This document shows positions 1-8,259 of a stretch of 64,000 bases of DNA, one piece after another. Each line of letters starts with the position of its first letter. The first letter of the stretch is position 1. Source of the DNA: Triparma columacea (Eukaryota; Sar; Bolidophyceae; Parmales; Triparmaceae); the NCBI GenBank assembly GCA_030267965.1, contig BRYA01000336.1, positions 1-64,000 on the forward strand, read 5' to 3'. Below the pieces are notes generated by a model. It saw only the letters and a program-made list of their open reading frames with translations. It was not told where the DNA came from and searched no databases. Position numbers and translations under genes: made by a program.

Positions 1-60
1 TAACCCTAACCCTAACCCTAACCCTAACCCTAACCCTAACCCTAACCCTAACCCTAACCC
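1..60. repeat. Telomeric repeat (TAACCC)10
   Basis: Ten perfect TAACCC units begin at base 1. This is the C-rich strand of a TTAGGG telomere, so the window starts at the left tip of a chromosome and the telomere-distal sequence lies to the right. TTAGGG is the telomere unit in stramenopiles, haptophytes, fungi and animals, so it does not identify the lineage alone. Confidence 0.97.
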
Positions 61-596
61 TCCCACACTCCCACACTTCCACATTCCTACACTCCCACAC
101 TCCCACAATCCCACATTCCCATATTTCCACTCTCCACAATCCCACATTCCCATGTTCCCACACTCCCCCCTTCCCACACTCCCACACTTACACACTCCCA
201 CATTCCCATATTCCCACACTCCCACACTTCCACACTCCCACATTCCCACATTCCCACACTCTCACCTTTCCACTTTCCCAACATTCCCATATTCCCACGC
301 TCCCACATTCCCCCACATTCCTACACTCCCACACTCCCACTCTCCTACACTCCCACATTCCCATATTCCCACACTCCCACACTCCCACACTCCAACACTC
401 CCACATTCCTACACTCCCACACTCCCACACTCCCACACTCCCAAAATCCCACATTCCTACATTCCTACATTCCTACATTCCCACACTCCCACACTCCCAC
501 ATTCCCACATTCCTACATTCCCACACTCCCACACTCCCACATTCCCATATTCCCACATTCCCACACTCCCACATTCCCACACTCTCAAACTCTTTC
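61..596. repeat. Subtelomeric minisatellite, CCCACACT/CCCACATT-like units
   Basis: About 535 bp of short degenerate units, mainly CCCACA followed by CT or TT, with variants such as CCCATATT. It follows the telomere without a gap. The units share the CCCNNA look of the telomere repeat but are not telomeric. Both strands carry long open frames here, but these are only stop-free low-complexity translations. Confidence 0.9.
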
Positions 597-605
597 CAAC
601 TCTCA

Positions 606-712
606 CAAGTCTTCCCACTCGGTGCCGATCCCAAGGATACGCCTGCTTACACAAACCCAAACGCAAACACAAGTCTCCCCTCTCGGTGCTGATCCCAAGG
701 ATACGCCTGCTT
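606..712. repeat. Two 31-bp direct repeats spaced 64 bp apart
   Basis: Positions 618-648 and 682-712 match at 30 of 31 bases (one C/T difference). The bases just before each copy are also similar, so a unit of about 64 bp was duplicated. It lies between the minisatellite and the first gene. The rest of 713-977 is plain A+T-rich sequence in which I see nothing else. Confidence 0.7.
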
Positions 713-977
713 TCAACAAATTTCTTTATCATAACACACAACTAAAGAGTAAAGACTAGAATAAAGCTATGCAAAGCGTTGAGCAAAGCGTTCAACAGTA
801 ATCTTTCGCATATTCTAAAAAAACATCTTTTTCCTTTGACAGTATGTTGCCGCTTATTTATGTACTGTCTGTTTACATCTTTTTGCGGCACTTTAAATTT
901 AATTATAGTTTCGAATCGTATGTGCTTCTCAACTATTTTGAATCCCCTCTTATTGTACAAAATGTTGCTGCACTTGG

Positions 978-3900
978 TTACTCCCCATCCTCATCTTCTA
1001 GGGGTACAACGCTGCTTACTTTACCCCTCCCACCTCCTACCCCTATAATATCTCCACCACCAGCGCCTCCAACACTCGCTCTTCTAATACTTGCTCTCAA
1101 AGTACCTGCTAGACCACCCTCAGCTTCAGCATCAACACTTGCTCTCCTAACACTCTCTCTCCTTCTAGCATCTCCATCTGCTGGAATAAAATCAACAGGT
1201 ACTTTAGCCTTCAAGTGATCAGTAAACCACTCTGGCTGCTCCTCTTCCCATTTAGTCCAGTTTGACTCAACCCATTTCTTAATTTCTCCTTCAATTGAGA
1301 TCCAATGATTTCTTGACCTTTTAAAAACTGAAAACATCATTGCATCACTTTTCCCCTCTAGGAAATATGCAATTGTCTTGTCCTTTGATTTCTGTGTGCT
1401 CCAGAAGGTGTGCCTGTACTTACTTTCAATATTAAAAAAGAAAACACTAAAACATAGGGTAGCTATAGGTATGAAATAATTCACAAGTGATGATGTATCG
1501 ATTGCTTTCTTATCAACATAAGGTGAAGCTACAAATATTGACACAGGTAAGCTACCCATTGTTAACACAAATCCAAACAACCAATACATCCCTCCAACCT
1601 CATTAGGATGCCTAAAATGCACAATTGATGTAAAATCTGTGACTACCTTCACAAGTACTCTAGCTACAATGCTACTCACTATTTCTGCTTTGCCACCAAC
1701 AGGCATCCAATACCAAAAATCGCCTCTAAAGATCTTCACCAACAAGTATAAACCAAGATCAGCCCCAACATAGAGAGAGACCCATCTACCACCAAGTAGC
1801 CCTAACACAACTATTGTCATGCACCTTATCGAAAGCATACATGCACTAAAGAACATCATTGAAACAAATATGACAGAGCGTTTTGTGGGATTTGCAGGTA
1901 CATACCCATAAAAGTCAGGCGCTTGTTCTCTTTTCACTGGGTCGGTGTCCCAGTCATAACTTATAGTTGCAGATGCAAAGCCTGTTGTCAACGCTGAAAC
2001 GATAAGTGAGACCCAAGCTGCTTTAGCAACATTTTTGTCACTTGTTACAATAGCCATAAGTTGGATAATCACTCCAGGTATGGCCTCAGCAAACATCTCA
2101 ATTCCTTTCATGTAAGTCATCTCCATCATTGGATCAATTGCGTGCCCAGCCTCTTGTTTTTCTCCCTTTGCAACCCTATAAGCATCAACTGCAGGCTTAA
2201 AGCCAATCAAAATAGGAAACCATTCCCTCAACACCCTCTTCATCCCCAACTTCCTGTTTTGTGCCCAAACTGTAAACATCTGAATTCCAATAGACACTGC
2301 TAAACTTGCCAAAGAAGCCTTAAAGTACCCATACTTCTCATCACTCCAAAACATGTATGTCACATACACATCAGTCAGCAAATCTGTCATACTAGTAAAA
2401 GCCCCAACAGTCACTCTTGCCTTCAACCCCCAAGGCACTTCCTCCAAAAGCCTGTAGCTAATTGCCTCAAGCATAGGTCTGAACCATTCATATTCCTCAT
2501 CAAGCTCCTGTAAAGCAGAGAAATTTAATATGAAGGCATCAACAGCAGCAACTGGCTGAGTATTGATAGCCAAACTCCTTGCTAGAGACTCTCCGATCTC
2601 CCTTCCATCCTTCTCCACCAGCTCCGTAGCCCTACCTTCTACCTTCCTAAGCCCACGTAGCTTGTTCTTGACAACAGCGCCAAGCATTGGTGTAAAAAAT
2701 GGATACTTCTCTGCAGCTTGTCTGAGAACATAGTTATTCCTGATAAATGACCTGACAGCTTCCTCCTTTGTCATTCCCTTCTTCCTGAAATTTAATGCAA
2801 CCAACACTTGCTCACCCAACAAATTTCCTTTTTGGTTAGGATCTAAATCTGCAAAGTCTTGTATAGTATCATTCACAGCATGTGAAGCAATTAGTGCACC
2901 TCCATTGTCCAAGCCAACACTTGCTCTTCTAATACTCAATGTCAAAGCACCTGCTAGACCACCCTCAGCTTCAGCATCAACACTTGCTCTCCTCACACTC
3001 TCTCTCCTTCTAGCATCTCCATCTGCTGGAATGAAGTCTACAGGTACTTTAGCCTTCATCACCCCAGTCAACCACTCTGGCTGCTCCTCTTCCCATTTAG
3101 CCCAGTTTAAGCCAACCCATTTCTTAATTTCTCCTTCAATAGAGACCCAGTGTTGCCTTGAACGCTTCAGAGTTTCTAACTTTAATTTATCACTTTCCCC
3201 TTCAAGAAAAAATGACATTGTCAAATCCTTTGACCTCTGTGTACTCCAGAAGGTATGCAAGTAGTTCTTCTCAATGTTCAAAAAGAAGACAGTAAAGCAT
3301 AGAGTAGTTATTAGTATCAAATACTTCACTATCGATGATGCAATATCAATTGCGTTGTCATCTACATAAGGTGAAGCTATATATATTGACACTGGTAGAC
3401 TTACCATTGTCAAAATAAGACTAAACAACCAATATGCTCCCCCAACTTCATTAGGATGTCGCAACTGCGCAATTGACGTGAAGTCTGTTATTATCTTTAT
3501 AATCACTCTGAATAGAATACTTGTCACAATCTCTATGTTTTCTCCCAATGGCAACCAGTACCAGAAGTCTCCCCTCAATATCTTAACCAACATGTACAGC
3601 CCAAGGTCGACTCCAATGTAAAGAAATGCCCAGCTACCTCCCATCAACCCAAGAAGAACTATTGTTGTACACCTTATTAGAAGCATTCCTGCAGTGAACA
3701 GCAACATGGACACAAACACTACTGTTCTCTTGCTTGCTTTTGCAGGTATATATCCATAGAAGGCTGGTGCCACTTCTCTCTTATCAGGGTCTGTGTCCCA
3801 GTCATAACTAATTGTTGCAGAGGCAAAGCCTGTGGTAATTGCTGACACTGCAACTGAAAGCCATGCTGAAGTTCCAACCTCTTTGTCACTGCTTGCTATT

Positions 3901-6900
3901 GCCATAAGTTGGATGATAACACCAGGTATGGCCTCAGCAAACATCTCTATCCCTTTCATGTAAGTCAATTCTGCCATTGAGTCAGTTGCAGCCCCAACCT
4001 CTTGTTTTGCTCCCGTTGCAACCCTGTAAGCATCAACTGCAGGCTTAAAGCCAATCAAAATAGGAAAACACTCCCTTAGCACTCTCAACATCCCCAACTT
4101 CTTGTTTTGTACCCAAACCAAAAGCATTTGAATCCCAATTGACACTGCTAAGCTTGTCAAAGATGCCTTAAAGTAGCCATATTTCTTATCTCTCCAAAAC
4201 TTATGTGTCACATACACATCAGTCAGCAAATCAACCATGCTTGTGGCAGCACCAACAGTCACCCTTGCTTTTAAGCCTATGGCAGACTTCAGAAATAGTT
4301 TCTTAACAATTTCCTCAAGCATGGGCCTTAACCATTCTTGTTCATTCATGACTTCTTGCACTTCAGTGAATTGATGTGCCCACTCATCTACAGCATGAGC
4401 AGCAGACAAAGTAGTCAACATGACTGCTTTCATTGCACTCCCAATCTCCCACCCCTTGGCTTCCTCCTCACTATTATCTTCTCCCTCATTTGTCGCTCTC
4501 CTTTTAAATTTGTTCATAATCACAGCATACAGCATAGTTCTCATGAAACCATACTGCTCTGTAATCTCTCTCAGTGTCCTATTGGCAACAATGAACTCCC
4601 TCACGGCCTCTACCTTACTGTCCCCATAATGCCTTTTCTTCACTCTCTCGATCAGCTGCTCTCCAAACCTCCTTCCATCCTGTTCCCCTGCTTCATTGCT
4701 CTTCAGTAGATTATCAAAGTAGTAAGCAGCATCAGTTGCCAAACCCAGGTGCTTAATTACACTCTGTTTACTAGCAGCCTTCCCTAAACCAATTTGTCTA
4801 GTTATAAGTTCTACATCTGTCTCCATCTGATCTGCCTGGCAAAACTTAATGACAGTGAAATGTCCTCTTTGGTGAACAATGATTACAAGTGTCTTGCTGT
4901 CAACTCTGTGAACCTCAAGCTGGGATTTGTCTCCACTTTTAAGGCCCCAGAAGAATGCTGCAACCTCCTTGTGGGATGCTCTTACTCTCATTGAAGTCTT
5001 CCCCCATCCAATTCCCTTCTCTGCCTTTATCAATGTCTGCCCAGTCAACCCACTACTGATCTCTTGTGCTCCGTCAATCTCGTCAAAGTGACTTTGAATC
5101 CCTGGGGCTCCCTCAATTGCAATCTCTTCAAACTTTTTTATGATCTGCTGTCTCTTGAAGGCGGCAATCTCATTGCTCTTGTCAAATCTCTTGCGTAAAA
5201 CTGAGACAGCAGAAAGGAATTTAGGTCCCAATTTGTTCATTATTGCGTTGGGCATAAAACCACAAAGATCAACATTTGAGATCATGGTGACCCTTGTCTG
5301 TGGGATATAGCCATTGATTGGATGCAGCGGCTCGAAGTACCAAGTTGTGTGAACAGAGCCCTCGACAGCCCCTTTTTCCTCTGGGAAACCTTCAAGTTTA
5401 TCCTGTGTGCTTGAAAAGTCTAAGAGTATTTTACCGCCCTCTTCTTTGTAAATGACTTCAGTCTTGAAGTCCCTCTTACTGAAACCTGGAACTCCCAAAC
5501 TCCTTCTAGTAAACCACAACATCTTGTGTTTGTTGACATGCTTCACTTGGGTGTACACTCCCCGTGCAGAAGCTGTCTTGGCCATGTGTCTGCTGTGCGT
5601 CCCATAGAATTCTGAAGCAGCGCATTCCTCAGCACTTGCATCAACTATCGTTAGAGCTTTACATGTTGCAATGCTTTCTCCTTCTATGTGCACCCCTTTC
5701 ATCTCTACTCTCTTATCTGGGTTCAAAAGGCTGTAAAAATTTGCACTTTCTTTGCACTTCTCATAGAACTCCTTCCCCTTCCCAATTGCCTCCTCTTCCT
5801 CCTTGGTATAATCTTGAGGCTCATTCTTGATGATGTTTGCAAGGTATTCCAGCGCAGCCCTGTCAATCTTGTCATCACTCTGGTGAAACTTCTTCCGCAA
5901 TTTAATCATGTTGCTTGCATACCCAGTTGACAAGCGATTCATGATAAAGCTTGGCACAGAGCCCTTGATGTCCACCTTAGAAACAAATGTGACTCTAGTC
6001 TGGGGAACACCACCAGTGGTTGTGAGTTCTTCAAACATCCAGGTAGTTCTTCCTGTTGCATACACAGTCCCCAATCCAGCAGAACCAATTCCCGGGTTTA
6101 CACGAGAGTTTCCCGGCCTTATGCGTGCAATTCCTGTGTTTGCACGAGCTATTCCCGATATTGCTTGTTTAATACCTGCACTCAATGGGAAGTCTTTGTT
6201 TAGCATGTCAGTGTCCTTGTACACTGTCCAGCATTTACGTCCTCCCTCCTCAAACTTCCACATACAAATGCTCCTCCACTCCCTATCAGAGAATCCTCTT
6301 ACCCCAAGACTCCTCCTGTTTAAATAAAGCTGTGAGTGGCCATTCAATTTCTTTGTTTCAATCGCCTTGTACTTTTTCCCAAGTTTGGCCAGCCTCTGCC
6401 TTGAATTCTTAATGAACTCATATGCCACACACTCTGCAAGTGAAGCATCAATGACAGCCTCACAGAAGCCCACCACAAGGCTTTCACCGTCAACATGCCC
6501 AGTTTTCAACGTGACCTGTCCGTCTCCAGTCTTCAAATTCTTGAATTTCTTGCTTGCCATGCACTTTCCATAGAACTCTTTGCCATCCTTCAATACCGTC
6601 TCCTCCTCGTCAGTGTAATCCTGGATCTCGTTGTTGATGATATCTACTGTCTGCAGCAGCTTAAAGCCGTCAATATCTCTGCTCTTGTCAAACTTCTTCC
6701 TCAAACCTGAGACTATCATAAGAAACCTTGGTGCAAGCTTGTTCATAATGGAAGAGTAGAAAACTCCACCAAGATCTACCTTTGTTGTGAAAGTGACTGA
6801 TGTTTGTGGCACACCTCCACTAGAGTCAATCGGCTCAAATACCCACACTGTATGTGCCTTCGTTAATACATTTCTAGCCTTCGTTGGAAAGTCTACCTGA

Positions 6901-7682
6901 AGCTCAACTGTGTTTGCAACATCAATGATTACTTTGCCATCCTGTTGCTTGAACCAGGTTACTTTACTCCTCCCATCACGAGGAGCAAAGCCAGGAAGAC
7001 CAAGATCCCTTGTTGTTATGTAGTAGAGAGTGTGGGGGTTCACATTGACAGTTTTTAAGAAAGTCAGTCCCCATTTCTTTAAATCCTTTCTAGTCTCTCT
7101 GCTGTTCAATACTGATATTTGTCTTGCTGCACACCTCTCCACACTCGCATCTACCACAGTAGTGGCGACACCAGTCCCACTGCTTGCCCCATCAACATGT
7201 ACTAGCTTCATCTTGACCCTCTCATCAGGGCTCTTCAGCTCATCAAAATTCCTCCCTTCCCTGCACTTCTCGTAGAACTCCTTCCCCTTCCTGATTGCTT
7301 CCTTCTCCTCCTCGGTGTAATCTTGTGGCTCGTTTCTAATTATGTTGGTGAGCGCTTCTAGCGCAGCTCGGTCAATCTCCTCGTCAGTCTGGGTGGCTCC
7401 GCCCATGCTTACAAGGGACGCTTCACTTCCCTCGGCTTTTTCCTCCGCCGAAGTTTCGTTGCCGCCAAGGCCGTCAGGAGGATCGTCGACGCGAAAAACC
7501 CGTCCATTCTCCATATTATTGTCGTCGATAGAGTCAACAACAACTTCAGGAGCATCAACTATCCCCTTGCTCACCCCGCTGGTAAAGTCGATAGTTTTTC
7601 CATGGTCCTGGAGGCCATTATCGACGTCGCTGCTGGCTACAATGTGCTTGTCCTCCTGCTGGGGGCTGTCTTTCGTTCTCAT
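978..7682 (-). CDS. Giant protein: three START-like domains plus duplicated multi-pass membrane module
   Basis: Intronless frame ending in TAA at 978-980. I take the ATG at 7682 (2,234 aa); an in-frame ATG at 7847 would add about 55 residues of poor coding quality. Three consecutive START-like lipid-binding domains lie at about 7290-6660, 6600-5885 and 5790-5170. Each is introduced by a similar acidic helix (NEPQDYTEEE, NEIQDYTDEE, NEPQDYTKEE). A shorter related stretch follows near 4990-4850. Two copies of a multi-pass membrane module follow at about 4280-3250 and 2430-1390, each closed by a basic Ser-rich tail (RRESVRRASVDAEAEGG). START domains bind sterols, phospholipids or ceramides, so membrane lipid sensing or transfer is a reasonable inference. 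The membrane module contains EMFAEAIPGVIIQL, faintly like XK-family scramblases, but I would not assign it. The stop codon is only 1 kb from the telomere. Confidence 0.85.
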   Translation of the reverse strand: MRTKDSPQQEDKHIVASSDVDNGLQDHGKTIDFTSGVSKGIVDAPEVVVDSIDDNNMENGRVFRVDDPPDGLGGNETSAEEKAEGSEASLVSMGGATQTDEEIDRAALEALTNIIRNEPQDYTEEEKEAIRKGKEFYEKCREGRNFDELKSPDERVKMKLVHVDGASSGTGVATTVVDASVERCAARQISVLNSRETRKDLKKWGLTFLKTVNVNPHTLYYITTRDLGLPGFAPRDGRSKVTWFKQQDGKVIIDVANTVELQVDFPTKARNVLTKAHTVWVFEPIDSSGGVPQTSVTFTTKVDLGGVFYSSIMNKLAPRFLMIVSGLRKKFDKSRDIDGFKLLQTVDIINNEIQDYTDEEETVLKDGKEFYGKCMASKKFKNLKTGDGQVTLKTGHVDGESLVVGFCEAVIDASLAECVAYEFIKNSRQRLAKLGKKYKAIETKKLNGHSQLYLNRRSLGVRGFSDREWRSICMWKFEEGGRKCWTVYKDTDMLNKDFPLSAGIKQAISGIARANTGIARIRPGNSRVNPGIGSAGLGTVYATGRTTWMFEELTTTGGVPQTRVTFVSKVDIKGSVPSFIMNRLSTGYASNMIKLRKKFHQSDDKIDRAALEYLANIIKNEPQDYTKEEEEAIGKGKEFYEKCKESANFYSLLNPDKRVEMKGVHIEGESIATCKALTIVDASAEECAASEFYGTHSRHMAKTASARGVYTQVKHVNKHKMLWFTRRSLGVPGFSKRDFKTEVIYKEEGGKILLDFSSTQDKLEGFPEEKGAVEGSVHTTWYFEPLHPINGYIPQTRVTMISNVDLCGFMPNAIMNKLGPKFLSAVSVLRKRFDKSNEIAAFKRQQIIKKFEEIAIEGAPGIQSHFDEIDGAQEISSGLTGQTLIKAEKGIGWGKTSMRVRASHKEVAAFFWGLKSGDKSQLEVHRVDSKTLVIIVHQRGHFTVIKFCQADQMETDVELITRQIGLGKAASKQSVIKHLGLATDAAYYFDNLLKSNEAGEQDGRRFGEQLIERVKKRHYGDSKVEAVREFIVANRTLREITEQYGFMRTMLYAVIMNKFKRRATNEGEDNSEEEAKGWEIGSAMKAVMLTTLSAAHAVDEWAHQFTEVQEVMNEQEWLRPMLEEIVKKLFLKSAIGLKARVTVGAATSMVDLLTDVYVTHKFWRDKKYGYFKASLTSLAVSIGIQMLLVWVQNKKLGMLRVLRECFPILIGFKPAVDAYRVATGAKQEVGAATDSMAELTYMKGIEMFAEAIPGVIIQLMAIASSDKEVGTSAWLSVAVSAITTGFASATISYDWDTDPDKREVAPAFYGYIPAKASKRTVVFVSMLLFTAGMLLIRCTTIVLLGLMGGSWAFLYIGVDLGLYMLVKILRGDFWYWLPLGENIEIVTSILFRVIIKIITDFTSIAQLRHPNEVGGAYWLFSLILTMVSLPVSIYIASPYVDDNAIDIASSIVKYLILITTLCFTVFFLNIEKNYLHTFWSTQRSKDLTMSFFLEGESDKLKLETLKRSRQHWVSIEGEIKKWVGLNWAKWEEEQPEWLTGVMKAKVPVDFIPADGDARRRESVRRASVDAEAEGGLAGALTLSIRRASVGLDNGGALIASHAVNDTIQDFADLDPNQKGNLLGEQVLVALNFRKKGMTKEEAVRSFIRNNYVLRQAAEKYPFFTPMLGAVVKNKLRGLRKVEGRATELVEKDGREIGESLARSLAINTQPVAAVDAFILNFSALQELDEEYEWFRPMLEAISYRLLEEVPWGLKARVTVGAFTSMTDLLTDVYVTYMFWSDEKYGYFKASLASLAVSIGIQMFTVWAQNRKLGMKRVLREWFPILIGFKPAVDAYRVAKGEKQEAGHAIDPMMEMTYMKGIEMFAEAIPGVIIQLMAIVTSDKNVAKAAWVSLIVSALTTGFASATISYDWDTDPVKREQAPDFYGYVPANPTKRSVIFVSMMFFSACMLSIRCMTIVVLGLLGGRWVSLYVGADLGLYLLVKIFRGDFWYWMPVGGKAEIVSSIVARVLVKVVTDFTSIVHFRHPNEVGGMYWLFGFVLTMGSLPVSIFVASPYVDKKAIDTSSLVNYFIPIATLCFSVFFFNIESKYRHTFWSTQKSKDKTIAYFLEGKSDAMMFSVFKRSRNHWISIEGEIKKWVESNWTKWEEEQPEWFTDHLKAKVPVDFIPADGDARRRESVRRASVDAEAEGGLAGTLRASIRRASVGGAGGGDIIGVGGGRGKVSSVVPLEDEDGE
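6062..6186 (-). repeat. In-frame 21-bp repeat (about five 7-residue units) inside START-like domain 2
   Basis: The protein here reads as successive heptads of the form xxxGIAR, ANTGIAR, IRPGNSR, VNPGIGS, AGLGTVY. The matching DNA is a degenerate 21-bp tandem repeat. START domains 1 and 3 of the same protein have no such insert, so it is a lineage-specific loop expansion. Confidence 0.65.
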
Positions 7683-8259
7683 TTTGGCACTCAAATGGAT
7701 TTTCTTGCTGTATAACGTTGCGTAAGAGCGATGGAAGGGGCAGGGCGGTGTTAATATTGGGCTAGTTGGGCATCTCGTGCAATTTTGTCCCCAGTTCCAA
7801 GACTTGTTGGCTTGACCCCCTACTCTAACCGCCCGCACAACTACCATGGGATGCCCAAATACGCTCAAATAAGTAACACGTCACAATCCACAACACCCAA
7901 ACGCACGCTCTACTCCGAGAGCAACAACTTAGGTCTTCAAAATTCACTACAAGAACGTCCTGCTTTCAAAGAAGGCGCCTCGCCCTGACTCATCGGTCGG
8001 GCCCTGCAAGCATTTTCCTCACAATTGTCTACGCTCATGTGCACTCTCATAAATACTCAAGTATATACCTCTATATTGCACTTCGACTCACCAATTTTAC
8101 GATCGATGTATCTGAGTGTAAGTAAAATCTATGAGAACCAAAATTCTCCCCAAAATGTTGGTGGTGCCCCAAAATTGTGTTTGAAGGAACAACACGATAT
8201 GTATTCCTAGATGTCAAGAAGTCTTTCTTTACTTTACAGACATGTAGTGAGCCTTTTAT
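7683..8259. other. Intergenic, tail-to-head between the START giant and Sec6
   Basis: 577 bp between the START gene start and the Sec6 stop, both on the minus strand. It must hold the promoter of the START gene and the 3' end of Sec6. I see no RNA gene, repeat or convincing small coding region. Confidence 0.5.

Noticed and set aside
87..745. Long open frames on both strands through the subtelomeric array
   Set aside because: They are translations of a 6-9 bp repeat with no stops, biased to His/Pro/Ser or Trp/Gly/Val, and have no coding signature.
7683..7868. Upstream extension of the START protein, including an ATG at 7847
   Set aside because: The extra residues are low in coding quality, and the ATG at 7682 directly precedes the acidic N-terminal region.
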